Part shown: positions 1 through 11,575 of the stretch, one piece after another
How positions within the stretch are numbered: position 1 is the stretch's first letter
How the letters are laid out: each line of letters opens with the position of its first letter
Assembly: GCA_907165275.2 (NCBI GenBank)
Contig: OU015660.1
Coordinates: 3,412,501-3,476,500, forward strand
Length of the DNA stretch: 64,000 bases
Reading direction: 5' to 3'
Source: Zygaena filipendulae
Taxonomy: Eukaryota > Arthropoda > Insecta > Lepidoptera > Zygaenidae
Program-made: the position numbers and the translations under genes
Notes under the pieces: generated by a model
Told to the model about the DNA's origin: nothing
Database searches by the model: none
The model's input: the letters and a program-made list of their open reading frames with translations, nothing else

Positions 1-1003
1 TGACTTCTACGCCTGGCGTCATCGGTTTGACTCCCGCGTTAAGATTTAATTATGACATGTATGTTTTTTGTTTATCCTGAGATTCCTGAGTTTGGAAGTT
101 TAATATACGTTTTAAGTAGGTATGTATTATATTAAAAATATTTTTTTTTAATATTAAATCAGTTATCTTGTGAGTGAAAATGTCTAAACATATTTTATTA
201 AATTTTTATTATTAAGTACGTACTATTAAATACGAATATTAAATACGAATCTGTATAAAAAGGAATATTTGTTTGTTTCATAAGCGATCCTGTGTATCGT
301 TCGTCCGATTGCGACTACCAACTTTGGTGTGAAGTACACAAAGATACATAGCCCGATCTCGTTTGCTACGATACGATACGGTACGATAAAAACTTATGGA
401 TGATTCTAATTTATTTGCACTCTAATAGGATTAAGTATAACTTTTTTTTACAAATAACTACCTATTAAGCAAGTGCTTATTACATTTTGTACCTAACCAG
501 ACAGCTTTGGAACGGAGCTCCGGAAATATTTGAGATAGCATTCCCATGCCCGCATCAGCGTAATGTCGATATCGACGCAAGAACGTAAAGGTCGTCGTTG
601 AAGCGTCATACAGTTTACAAATCAACGTCGTGACTGTTGAGCATAATGAATTTTTTTGGTACACCAAACATCATACGAATCGTCTATCATTTATGAATCG
701 CCCCTCCATGTTCTTCAAAGCAAAAACCACCTAACACTTTGGTTTCTGAACAATCGTAAAGAGAAAAAAAGGAGTAGGTACATACCACCTAATAAAAATA
801 CCTATATAAAATTATACCTACCTATTACCTACCTATTGTATTACCGACTTATTGTATTAATAAAATAATTTTATATATTTTAAAGAAACGTCAATTGAGC
901 AGAGTATACCTATTACCTACCTACATAATATATTGTATGTTGAAAAAACATTATAATATTTTGTCCGTTTATAAATTAACATGTTGTATACAGCACCCCC
1001 ATC
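1..1003. other. AT-rich stretch, no gene recognised
   Basis: No exon, domain or clear transposon end was recognised. The open frames at 458-667 (minus) and 656-868 (plus) are short, have no family motif and are flanked by AT-rich DNA. Simple GTAGGTA/TACCTAC words, frequent across the window, are present. Confidence 0.5.
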
Positions 1004-1268
1004 TGCCCCCTTAGCAAAGTTGACATGATCATTAACGCTATGGCCGGCTAAGATGCGCAAGACGACAAAATTTTATCGAGCCATTTTATCAATTCTCGTC
1101 GACATATTGTATGGCTTTGTCGACGAGAATCGATAAAATGGCTCGATAAAATTTTATCATGTTGCGCATCTTAGCCCCCCTGGAAAACTAAGGAAGTTAT
1201 CGTCATGTCACGTGATCGTGTCACGTGACCACGTGGCATATCTTATTTAAACTTGGCTAAGGGGGCAG
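1004..1268. mobile_element. Nested foldback MITE pair with three CACGTG E-boxes
   Basis: Outer inverted ends CTGCCCCCTTAGC (1,004 onward) and GCTAAGGGGGCAG (to 1,268) bracket an inner, almost perfect palindrome at about 1,047-1,176 whose arms begin CTAAGATGCGCAA and end TTGCGCATCTTAG, each arm about 60 bp. Between the inner palindrome and the right outer end are three CACGTG hexamers at 1,209-1,214, 1,222-1,227 and 1,230-1,235. The layout is that of a small non-autonomous DNA transposon inserted in another. No coding capacity. Superfamily not determined. Confidence 0.75.
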
Positions 1269-2040
1269 CCGCAGATATAAGTTAGAAGTAGAACGGTAGA
1301 ACTGTGACCCCAACCGAGGCAAATGCTAACCAACGGTTTTCGATCTATGAGCAGTTTGAGCACCCACCACAGCGTATTTTGTGACCCCGTCATCAAATAA
1401 ACTGCTGGGCGTTATAGCCATAAATCAATGGATATAGCATATTATGCTTACGACATAATGTATAAACAGTACCTAATCAAACCACTGAAGTGAACGGGAA
1501 AGCTAAATATACACGATACTAATGTTGCAAGGGTATCTTTCATACAAGAATTGACACGTGAGATACCGTTAGCTGAACAATGGTTATTACATATTATGAA
1601 TAACACTATATACCTATGTAGAATAAGACTATAAGAACACACACCGCAAGAAAGCACGACTCATCGTGATCCTCATGCTGACGTCCTTTCAACAGGCAAG
1701 TAGCACTCATATTGACGACATGCACTTATATGCAAAGAAATAAGAATAAACTGTACTCTGTGGTCATATATTTTGTAAATCGTGTAGTTTGTGTTTACAA
1801 GCGGTATCGGGACGATGAAACAAACATCTTCAAAGTTGGTTTAAGTTCTTAAATTTTATCTGCACATCGCTAGAAGAAAGAAGAGAGTTCATTTCCAACA
1901 CAATAGATAGCTGTCGAGCGACTTTATTTTTCTGAATCACGCTAGAGATTTGCCGCCACTCAAAAAATTCAAAACCCTAGACACAAATAGACTTAGAAAG
2001 TAACGCTAAGCACAGATAATACATATAATACTAGTACGCT
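1269..2040. other. No gene recognised
   Basis: No splice-bounded exon, transposase motif or inverted-repeat end was seen. The minus-strand frame at 1,448-1,657 has no recognisable domain. Confidence 0.45.
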
Positions 2041-2065
2041 AAGTTAAACGGAAATAGTACATTGT

Positions 2066-2235
2066 GTACTAAGGGAGAAAAGTTGGACATTTTCCAACTT
2101 TTTTCTCCGTGGTGCTCAAACTATTTTTCTCTCGCAGGGTCGAAAGTTTGAACTTTCATCCCGCTGACCGAAGAGAAAAAGTGTTATTTTTCTCCCGGAT
2201 CAGCAGGAAGAAAGAGAAAAAGGAGTTTTACTTCA
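2066..2235. repeat. Three consecutive hairpins sharing TTTTCTC/GAGAAAA stems
   Basis: Three imperfect hairpins follow each other. The first (about 2,073-2,108) pairs GGAGAAAAGTTGG with CCAACTTTTTTCTCC. The second (about 2,130-2,182) has an inner GAAAGTT/AACTTTC stem between ATTTTTCTCT and AGAGAAAAAG arms. The third (about 2,185-2,222) pairs TTTTTCTC with GAGAAAAA. No coding potential; origin as a MITE is plausible but not shown. Confidence 0.55.
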
Positions 2236-2698
2236 AATAATGTAAAGACACGGCTTCTTTACATTTTGATAGTAAATAGTTACAAAAGATATACTTACAC
2301 AGAGTAGATACCTACTATGTACCTACTTATATAGACATTTATCAGATAAAAATAATATAAATTTTAACAGGATACCAAACTGGACTCAACAGCGTACGTG
2401 TTCACATAATATATTATTGCGTATGAATTCATAGTTAGACTAGTTCAAATCGGTTGGCAAATATCCAAGATAATATTGATATCGGTTTTTCAACAAGCGC
2501 TTATAATAATTTAATTCAGATTACGGACAACACCTTCAGTGCGTTGATACATAAGTGTTTTACTGGAAACGACTTACGGCGCGGCGAATTAAAAATATTT
2601 GCATAGCATTCAGAATTTAAAATTGTATTAAAAGTATTGTATTATAGAAGTTTGTCATGTTAGATCAATGTTTCCTACACAACATGAATAGACTGTGC
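2236..2698. other. No gene recognised
   Basis: AT-rich, without a supported exon or element end. Confidence 0.4.
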
Positions 2699-2882
2699 TG
2701 GCTGTGCCCCGCAGTTTTAACCGCGTGAGTTTCGGAATTACCGCAGGAACTCCAAACTTCTTTCATACGAACCTTCTCCTTACGAATAAAAAACAAAACA
2801 ACAAAAAGAATTAGCCAAATCGGTCCAGCCATCGCGTTTTAGCGAGACAAACGAACAGCAATTCATTTTTATAGATATAGAA
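2699..2882 (-). mobile_element. Helitron-like non-autonomous element (decayed)
   Basis: Reads GCTGTGCCCCGCAG...TTTCGGAATTACCGCAGG, then CGGTCCAGCCATCGCG and an AGCGAGACAAACGAACAG block, as in the copies at 14,095 and 36,571. The GC-rich terminal hairpin is mutated and the CTAG end is lost. Confidence 0.7.
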
Positions 2883-4110
2883 GACAAACGTTTCTTAAAT
2901 ATTGATTTAACAATATACATAAATACTAAATAGCGATTTCAATTTTTAGAACAACATTGATAATTTGATATAATATATTGGAAAACTAGTTACTACGTAC
3001 ATACGTATACTTACTAGTTAACTTGGGCAATCGGTTCCATTTGCCATTACCTTTTCCGTGTTTCTATGTATAATTGTTTCCGCGTGTAAAATAGGACACA
3101 TTTGGCCGTAGATCTTTTTATAGACGTGAAGTTTGTCATTGCTGCTGACTCAGACTGCATCACTCGGATGCCATGCTATCCGTGCTATGCCGACGCAAAA
3201 CACGTCAATAATTAATCGCAAAACAGCTAGCTTAAACCTTTAACAATTCCCTCATAGAAGTATTTAAATCCAATATTTGTACTCGACTGTTGCAAATGGA
3301 TTATTGCACGTGTAAAATTTGAAGTCAACGAACCTTGCAACTTGCAAGGCTTTAGCCATTGGACGTATAAAAATAATAATTAACTTTAAGACTAGGCTGT
3401 AACCCGTTTGGTTTCTAAGTAGAAAATCTCGTATCTATCCAAGTCTCGTTTCTCTAAACATTGATTTAATTTTAAAACTTTTTTTTTTTGTTTTAACAGC
3501 GAAACTTTTTTACTGGGTATCGTCAAAATTATTTCGAATGATATCAAAATGACGATTTTATGAAACAATATTTTCTGTTTTACTGTAAAGATAGTGAGTG
3601 CAGTTTGTATTGTAGTATGGTTTTAGTATTAATTTAGGTACCGATCATAAAAGTATTTAGTTGCAACGTTCATATTATGTAAATTGTCTGCACTTTTCAT
3701 CAATACTTGCAAGTTGCGACCCATTTTTCATCCACTTGTTAGTTTAGTATCCGTTTGGGCAATGGTTTGGGCATATTTACTATGTAGGTAGGTGTCTTTC
3801 GATGAATTTTTCCATATCGTTCAAATTTGATACCAAAAACTTTAAACAAAAAGTGCCAAAAACGATTTTCAATTTTTCCAGTTGTAAGTAGTATTGTCCT
3901 TCTGTTATTGTGTGCGTTAATTATTGAATAAATAAAATGAAAAAGGAAAATTTTGCGAATTCGTGGAATTTTAAGCGAGCGGGCAGTGCGGGGAGGGGTT
4001 GTTTTCAAAAACTTAGGTTAAAAATTCAGAAACCTTGTACTACTGCGACTTTTAAGTTTCAGTACCTAGTTAATAGGGATGTTGACTACTATTGAAAATC
4101 AAAATTCTAA
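2883..4110. other. No gene recognised
   Basis: The 89-codon minus frame at 3,739-4,008 is basic and unlike any family I know. It lacks splice sites in a sensible place, and I treat it as chance. No transposon ends found. Confidence 0.4.
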
Positions 4111-4111
4111 T

Positions 4112-4372
4112 TAGTCCGTCAGTTAGAAAATAAAAAAACAATAGACACGTATTTTTTGCTTTTTTAAATAAATTGAAATATACAGAGATAAAGCGCATTA
4201 AAGTTTAGGATGAGGAGGTCGTGACGTCACTAACCGCAAAACCGCCATACAAACTGTCAGAATAGTGACGTCACGCGAAATTTCAACTCAATATATCGCC
4301 GTTATTTTTTGATTACGTAAAAAAAGAAAAAATACGTGCCCAATATTTTTTAATAATCTACAAGACGGACTA
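4112..4372. mobile_element. MITE carrying paired TGACGTCA (copy 1)
   Basis: Ends are the inverted TAGTCCGTC (4,112-4,120) and GACGGACTA (4,364-4,372). Inside are two TGACGTCA octamers (4,222-4,229 and 4,266-4,273) and the conserved words ACACGTATTTTT and TATATCGCCGTTATTTTTTG. The same layout recurs at 25,381, 50,401 and 54,970, which defines the family. No ORF. Confidence 0.85.
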
Positions 4373-5094
4373 AAAAATAAAAATTAGTCAACGCCCATTA
4401 TAAAATTTGATTGAACTAATGAAACTCAAAAGTTTCATTTACAGTAGTAGGTACAATCAATTGAACTACTGAGAATCGACCACGATCTCGGTGGTATAAT
4501 TTTGATTTTAAGTCACGTACAACTTACGACTACATAATTATAATGTCAAATAGTAGAAAAACCAAACAAAATATAATATTAAATTAATTATGGCATATTT
4601 TTTTCGAATAACCTACCTGAGCCATAAAAACCTGAATATTACATGTATACCTAACTACCTACATATATACATAGGTATACTTACAGAAATGTTTGTCTGT
4701 AATTTTTATTAAAAGTGGGTAATTCACAGGCGGTTTCACGTTTGTATAGGTTTTACCATAAGATAAAAGAACACCTAACGTATTCCTAATAAGGTAAAAA
4801 ACAACGTTATTCAGCTGGACAAAATTAAAACTAGTGAGTTTCTTGCCTTCAACTTGTTGAGATCTTTTTCATTTTTCTCAGCTTGTCAACTTTAAGAAGA
4901 AAAATTTTGATCACGTTGGAAGCAATTAAATCGTCATCATCGTGCTGGTAAAACAAAACTATTATGTAAGTACTCGAAGTATATCAATGAAACTTTTATC
5001 CTTCCAGAGAGCACTGTGTCTGCCTACTGTCTCGGCGACTCTGCAGCGTCACGGCAAACATGAAGATTATGAATGATTATGTCCTTACAATAAA
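4373..5094. other. No gene recognised
   Basis: Nothing beyond AT-rich DNA and TACCTAC-type simple words. Confidence 0.4.
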
Positions 5095-5272
5095 TCTGAA
5101 TGTGAATGTGAGTTTATTTGTATGCTCGTTTGTTACGCTTTCACGCCTTAACGGCTAAACATGAAAACCTAAATACACGTTGTCAGACGTATAGTGAGGA
5201 CATAGGGTACTTTTCCGGAATTCCCGCGGGAACTCTGAAATTAACGCGGGTGAAACCGTGGGGAATAACTAG
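5095..5272 (+). mobile_element. Helitron-like non-autonomous element
   Basis: Contains the family core: GTTTGTTACGCTTTCACGCC, GACATAGGGTACTTTT, CGGAATTCCCGCGGGAACTC, then the terminal hairpin (decayed to ACGCGGGTGAAACCGTGG) and an AACTAG/T end. Confidence 0.8.
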
Positions 5273-5392
5273 TAACCATATAATAGAGATACCTACTGAC
5301 GTAACGATAACATTTTGTTTCAATCGGAAAAATCAAGGGGAAAAATAGTTTTGACTGAAGTAGGTACATAGGTACCTATCTTTATTTCAAAA

Positions 5393-5460
5393 CTAGCTGT
5401 TCCCTGCGGTTTCACCCGCGTGCAATTTCGAACTCCTTCGGCAACCCTAAAAAGTGGTTC
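5393..5460 (-). mobile_element. Helitron-like 3' end fragment
   Basis: CTAGCTGTTCCCTGCGG then TTTCACCCGCG, the family end in reverse orientation, truncated after about 65 bp. It lies 120 bp from the opposite-facing copy ending at 5,272. Confidence 0.7.
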
Positions 5461-6235
5461 CTGTGTAAAGAGTAACATTGTGTGACTACGATCTTTATAT
5501 AAATAAATCAACACATCAATATGACTAATGGTGATATTAATTGACAAAACACAAAATATAGAAACCTGATTGTTCTGTCGCCAGAACAAACAACCGTGTA
5601 AATCTCTAATTGTTGTTGTGGGATCAGGCATAATGTAGAGCTTCCTTTATAAGTGAAAGAATTTTACAATCGATCAAGTAGTTCCAGAGATTACCACCTC
5701 CATTCAAATTACAAACTTTACCTGATAATAATAATAATCTATTATTCCGAAGAGTTTTTATTTCGTCTGAGTTCCGAAGGCCTACAAACTCAAAAGTGAG
5801 ATAATATGCCTGCTTCGAAGTGTTCTACGTACCTACCTAGTGATTGCCGGGCGGGATCGGTCCTGAGGAGCGGATGACGTGTGCTCATTTAAAATTCCAT
5901 ACGCGAACGCAATGCAAAGTCGGGACTTGGACGGAGGAATGCGTGGCATGTGAAATATGTAGGTATATGTATTTGTATTTTTCAGAACCAAACAATTGCA
6001 TTACAAGTACGTGTATCGACGCAGCTGTTATTTTAAAATTTATTTAGTAAACATTCTTCCTAGTTGCTCTGTGGAAGCAAAATATAAACTAAGTACCTAA
6101 AGCTAGAGATATATTTTAAATCTGTGACAAAAACTAACAACAACTGCGTACGGGCATACCTAGGGCCTACCACCATCCCACCGGAAACGGTATTATGGTT
6201 GAAATGTGTATGAAAATATTTTCTAGTACGATACT
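5461..6235. other. No gene recognised
   Basis: No supported exon or element. The frames at 5,320-5,631 and 5,844-6,047 carry no domain. Confidence 0.4.
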
Positions 6236-6239
6236 CATT

Positions 6240-6400
6240 GATTTACTACTAGACGACGATACTAGTCAGCCAGCCGCCCATGAGCCGGCTGAGTTTTCTC
6301 TCCGGCCCCCAATATAGGAGCGCCGCAAACGCCGTCGCGCGTCGAGCGGACACGTGCGCGTTATCGCAGCGACAACAGAGGGATAAACCTGACAAGTGCA
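6240..6400. other. Isolated CpG-rich patch, function unknown
   Basis: About 160 bp rich in CG dinucleotides (for example CGCCGCAAACGCCGTCGCGC) in otherwise AT-rich DNA. It contains one CACGTG. No exon could be framed on either strand. A promoter is possible, but there is no downstream ORF to support it. Confidence 0.35.
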
Positions 6401-6554
6401 TAAGTAGCTTTCAAATTGAGTAGCGAAGACATGTAGACAGTAGAAATAATATACGTCTAGGCATGTTATGTATATGTTATTCTACTGAAAAATACATAAT
6501 ATAAGTAATGTTGAATTTGCAATGAGCAAGCTCACTAAAATCTGGCAGAATCAA

Positions 6555-6745
6555 AAAAGTCGCCAACCTCTCTAAAAGGAATCTCGTGCATGTAATGGTC
6601 TTTTCAATCTTCCTTTATGGCTCTGAGTCCTAGACCATCCGAACAGTAGACAGAAAAAAATTTGATGCATTTGAAATGTGTTGGTGGAGAATGTGCGAGA
6701 AAGAAAAACGTCCTGTCCATGAATATTATTTCATCCAATGACTGA
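6555..6745 (+). pseudogene. Non-LTR retrotransposon reverse transcriptase remnant
   Basis: The plus strand translates, with one stop, to a stretch resembling the C-terminal RT region SIFLYGSES-TIRTVDRKKFDAFEM, where many insect retrotransposons have LYGSETWT..R..R.R.DAFEMWCWRRM. The W before the stop (TAG) is lost and the following WCWRRM is degraded. Only about 60 codons remain. Clade not certain. Confidence 0.65.
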
Positions 6746-6759
6746 TATGAAAGAGTTTT

Positions 6760-8324
6760 GGTGAGGCTCGACGGCAACGGTTCCCTAATAGTAATAATAA
6801 ATATTAGTGTTTAGTGTTGCGAAAATAACATGCTAAGCTCAAGACCACCGCCGCCGTTCAGCTGATGTTAAGGGACGGTCTGATAAGGAAACTAACTGGC
6901 TTTCTAGTGATGCTTGGCGATAGATTTTTAACTTGTAGTTGGTATAGCTTATAGCCACACAGCGGGCGCTAGAAAGTGCCCTAGCAGCATGATATTTACT
7001 ATCTTACCATGTTTCAGCTCACCGATATTGGTGCAAAATGAATGATCTGAAACTCTAGATTAGTACAGTTTGTAAATCTATAATAGAGATTTCATAAATG
7101 CATATGTATTTCTAGAAATACCTAACCACAAATTATAAAACCAATCGCTACGAAAGCTTGCATTGCAAAAATTTAATCCACAAAAATTAAATGGACGCAC
7201 TAAATCGAAGTGATTTGAACAAATAAAATTATAGCGCGACCAATGATATATATTTTTCATTACTCATACTCGGAAAGTAGGTCTGAAGTTGCCTGAGAAG
7301 CGGGTTGAAAGTAACACTTTTCAGCCCTAGGGAGAATCGCTTTCAACTGGCAGCTGGATACTGCAGAAACTCAAATTTTTTTATATCATAGGGGGCATAC
7401 TTACTGGCCAGTAGCACACCTAATGGTTGATTTATGTAAAATAAAATTCACTCATTTTTTTCTTTAGCTAATTCCTATTTTTATTTTGACTTTCCTTGCA
7501 TTCGTAATGAAAAGCACCGTGTTATCCTCGGGAGAAAGACTTATTTAGTCCCGAGACGGGGTTTGGCGCCCGAGCGTAGCGATTTAGTAATTCGAGAGAG
7601 AAAGGGATCGAGGCAAAGGATCGATTACTTTCACCCCTAGGATAACAATGTACTATTTTAGCCCTGCACGGCTCATGGTCATGTAAAATTAGGTCATTTG
7701 GGAATTTTGGGATACCTAAGAAAAAATAAGTAGGTACGGATTTTTTGGTGAACAATGTAAATACTCAACTCTGTCTGTCCTATACCTGCAAATTTTTTTT
7801 ATCTATTTTTTTATACTAGGTACCTACCTACTAACCTAAAATATGGAGGAAATCTGAAATAAAATCTTTTTATCTATTTTTTTTTTCTTTTTATATTCCA
7901 TTTTCCTAACACCTACTGGTTAAACAAGTGCCTACTTAATATTGAATCATTTATGACAAGTGGGTTCGTAATCAGAACGCAATGCACTCCTTCGTATACC
8001 ATACCTACAGAGGTAATGGCCAATGGCCCCGCTTGCTGTTTCCCACGACTTTGAACCTATACGAACGACAATTAAATATTCCACGCCTATATTGATTTAT
8101 GCCAATCTGGCACTAAAAATTTGAATTTCGACTTGCAAATTCACAAAGGTATATCACACAATAGAGAAAGTAGAAACACGACGTAATCGCATCCTAATGG
8201 TCGATAAAGAAGAGCAATATTATATCAATTTTTGTTTTACGTACCTATACCATCTAGCGCTATGTTTTCGTTTTATTTACTAACCCTGGATGAAACCCAA
8301 TAACACAATGCGTTGACCCAATTA
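6760..8324. other. No gene; possible small foldback at 7,518-7,650
   Basis: No exon found. A weak inverted pair (GTTATCCTCGGGAGAAAG near 7,521 and CTTTCACCCCTAGGATAAC ending near 7,647) suggests a decayed small MITE. The rest is AT-rich and unremarkable. Confidence 0.35.
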
Positions 8325-9117
8325 TAGGGTCATTACGCTGGATCGCGGCCCTGCGTTATTTCGCGGCCTTTTAGAGCTCTAACCGCCTAAATATTACAAT
8401 AATAAGAATTCTATCCCATCCATCCCAACGTGTTATGGCTCTTTAAAAAGTAGGATAGTTGCAAAATGTAATACTTATTCAAATTGGTCGGTTTTCCTAA
8501 TCCATGTGCCGGAAATAAATCGTTCATTTTATCAGCCGCGCTACCAGCCCACAAACGTACGCAAAGCTGCGCAAAAAATAGCAAACAGGTCCCGCTTTAA
8601 AAGTAAGTATTTAAAGTTTACGATTACTTATTACTATTGTGATTGTTTTTGGGTGATCATAGCTATTTGCTTTACTTAATTTTGCATTTAATTTGCGAGT
8701 AAATTACTTTAATACCAGTTTTATTAGGTGGCCGCCAACCAACACAAGGATTTTTTAGTAAAGTTGGTATACGGCCGGGGTGGCCGCAGTTCTAACTCAC
8801 TGGGTGAGATTAGTTTGTCTTCTTTTCTATTATTAAAGTAAATAACCTTTAGTTTTGTGCAACATTTTTTATTGTTGGGGTTGGCTTAAATGCTATGGTT
8901 AGTTCACGGCCGCCAAAATATAATTTAATACGGATTTATAGCTATAATGTGGCCGGATACTAACACATGCATACAAAACAAATCAGGTTTGCGGCCGTCT
9001 GGCAATTATATGAAAGAAGACGGCCGTAATCTGACCTGAGAATCTGACTATTGAAAATAGAGATGTCAGTTTATGGCCACTTCTTTCAAACAGACATCTT
9101 TTTACAGATGTCTACCA

Positions 9118-9706
9118 AAAAACACAAAAAAACTGCGACTTACGCTCCTCAATCCCTAGAACAGGCATTAAAGGAAATTCTCGAAGTCCAAATCCCAATC
9201 AGGGAAGCATCTCGTAAATTTGGAATTCCGAAATGTACAATAATTTAAGATCGATTAAGTGGCAGAAGGACTGACGAACTAAAAAAACAGGGCCCCGAGC
9301 CAGTGTTGGGAGAACAAGGCGAAAAAAAAGTTGTAGAATGGCTTATAAATATAGCAAAATGTGGTTTTCGAGTCAAGAAATCAGAACTGTTAGATACCGT
9401 GCAAAAAATTTTGAAAGATTTAAGCAAGCCGAACCCTTTCAACTTGAAAGGATGATCGTCCTGGTCCTGTACTATGAGCTCTTAAAGCAAAACCTAAATT
9501 GAATTGCTTTAAGACTACCACCTTTAAGCAGGCGATAATGCAGAGCGATTCAATTTAGGTTCTGCTTTAAGAGCTCATAGTAAACCCGTTGGTCTAAGAA
9601 GACACCCTAAAATATCAGTTACATCTGCAGAAAGCATCAACAAAGCTTGTGCGAGGGTGACCGAAGAAACGATTCGACTGTGGTTTCGTGAACTGGAATT
9701 ATTATA
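9118..9706 (+). pseudogene. Tigger/pogo-like transposase N-terminal remnant (HTH psq)
   Basis: From ATG 9,118 the frame gives MSTKKHKKTATYAPQSLEQA, then a psq-type helix-turn-helix (REASRKFGIPKCTI). A TAA replaces the expected Tyr before DRLSGRRTDE. The same frame then continues through GEKKVVEWLINIAKCGF and SELLDTVQKI to KPNPF, as in Tigger-derived proteins. After a 113-bp hairpin insertion (9,470-9,582) the homology resumes with GLRRHPKISVTSAESINKA and VTEETIRLWF. The catalytic DDE domain is absent. The gene is dead by nonsense mutation, insertion and truncation. Confidence 0.8.
9470..9582. mobile_element. 113-bp hairpin MITE inside the Tigger remnant
   Basis: Inverted arms TACTATGAGCTCTTAAAGCA (left end) and its reverse complement at the right end continue inward for about 35 bp each with one indel or mismatch. 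Terminal TA on both sides fits a TA target duplication. It splits the coding homology of the transposase fragment, so it is the younger insertion. Confidence 0.85.
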
Positions 9707-10687
9707 ATTATCATATAAAAAGAAAATGTTGATTATTTTCAATACTAGTTTTAAATTATGGAATAGCAGTGGGAGTATTAAAACTTTGAATCATATACAT
9801 ATATTAAGAACAAAATGTTAAATAAAACACCAAACTTAATTCGTTAAAATACACATTGATTTATTAAACTATTTTAGTGTTTTATTTCATTATTTGCAGT
9901 GATAGTAATGTAATATGTTTAACAACAAGACAAGAATAACATCAGTACCTATATAATATGAAAGTGTAGTGTGTAAGGAGTATGGAATAAGAATAAATGC
10001 ATTAGAGCTTAAGAAAAGAGTTTCGTGAAAGGAAAAAAGGAAGGAAAATAAAGTAGAGGAAGGAGAGAAGAAAGTACAGAGGGAAGAATGGTTTCAGAAA
10101 TTAAAAACGGAGGTGAGTTGAGAGGAGAAGGGAAAATACTGTAGAGGTAGAGACAAAATTGTAGTGTAGTGTGAGACGTCAGATTAGAAGAACAAACCCT
10201 GTGAAAATAAGAGATGTTAGAACAGTTCAAGGTATGAAAGGGACGAATACTCAGAAGATACACGCTTTTTAAGTGTGACGGCATTTCAGTAACAATCGCG
10301 ATCATATTATGTCCAACGATGTGGAAATTTATAATAGGATATAAGTATATGGTGAAAAGTGTGCGAAAATCTCAAAAAAGTATGAGATATTCGTAAGTCA
10401 ATAATTAATTATTGTACGTAAACCTGGCGGCCGCAAACTAACTCTAGGGTGGCCGCGAACCAAAAAAAGTGGCCGTCAACCGGCATTTTGGGTAAATTTC
10501 AGGTAATTATTTATTTAAAAAAAAACTGATTGAATCTTCCTTCAATACTTAATTCGAAAAAAAACTTGATTATATTTGCTACCCCTACAGAAACAATCAG
10601 AACTTGAAATATGGACATATTATATTAATTTTAAGGAGCAAAGTTGGGAAGGCGACTAAAAGGCCGCCAACCGGCGCAATGACCCTA

Positions 10688-11290
10688 CTTTGTGAAATTA
10701 AATAATTCTAATGCTAAAACATCAAGTGTGGAGTTATTGCTAAAACTTGCAACTTTATTTTTGTTAACAGACTTTTTCCTATATTATACTATCTGTGCAT
10801 ACAAGGTTCTTGAATCATTAAAGGAAATAGTGAACAGTCATCATCTAATTTAATTAGGTATACTGTACCCCTATAATAGTTACTGACAGTAAATAATGAA
10901 AAGCTTTATCCTGTGTAGCCCAAACACGACTATCTTTGCAAACTGCAAAAGTTTCCATTAGGAAGTAGTGTTCCGGCTCCATTTTGAGAAACTTTTCATC
11001 ATAATTATGTAATGGCAATAAAACAAATCAGCTCAAATTTAACTGTCTCACCATTTACCATCAGGAAATTTCATTCCCTACGTCCCGGCCTTATCATCAG
11101 ATCAGCCCGATGGTGAATATTGCACTAGATAAAATGTAGAAAAATGAGAAAAAAAATATTTCGCACGTAAGTATAATTTTTTCTCCTTCACTAAACAAAT
11201 AGCTACCAAACATCTAAAAGACGCGAGAAGACGCCGATTGTATGAAAAAATTCTAAAAAGGATTACGGAAATAAAAGACAGAGAATCACA
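10688..11290. other. No gene recognised
   Basis: AT-rich; no supported exon. The minus frame at 11,102-11,296 has no known motif. Confidence 0.4.
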
Positions 11291-11575
11291 GAGCAAATAA
11301 ATTAACTAGAGATGACATGTAGGCGGGGCAGGCGCGCCACCGTTGCAAAGGCAAAGGTTGTCCAAAACTATTTTTGCTGCCATCCCAAATATATTTACCA
11401 CAATATTCCCAAAACTGTGAATTTCGAAAACAGTTTAAGTAAAAACATAATCATAAAGCGTTTAATACATTTCTTTACGTTAATGAATGTTCAAGTGCGT
11501 GATGAATAGTTTTGTGTGCGAAAATCACCCGGTGACACTGGTTTTCATCTGTTTTCACACTAAACTAAGTTGCTG
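11291..11575 (+). repeat. Interspersed repeat (family A, copy 1)
   Basis: Begins GAGCAAATAAATTAACTAGA and shares GATGACATGTAGGC, CAGGCGCGCC, GTTGCAAAGG, CATAAAGCGTTT and TGTGCGAAAATCACCCGG with 54,161-54,455 in the same order over about 285 bp. No ORF and no clear terminal repeats; class unknown. Confidence 0.8.

Larger units (their letters stand above)
8327..10685. mobile_element. Decayed pogo/Tigger-type transposon with GGCCGC subterminal repeats
   Basis: Imperfect terminal inverted repeats GGGTCATTACGCTGGATCGC (8,327) and, on the other strand from 10,685, GGGTCATTGCGCCGGTTGGC are each flanked by TA (8,325-8,326 and 10,686-10,687), the target duplication expected of the Tc1/mariner/pogo superfamily. 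At least ten GGCCGC-type words, often followed by CAAC or AAC, cluster inside both ends (about 8,346-9,025 and 10,428-10,674) and look like repeated transposase binding sites. A broken psq-type transposase fragment lies at 9,118-9,706. No DDE catalytic domain was found, so the element cannot move by itself. Confidence 0.75.

Noticed and set aside
10009..10305. 98-codon minus ORF
   Set aside because: Comes from a purine-rich tract inside the decayed transposon; low complexity and no domain.
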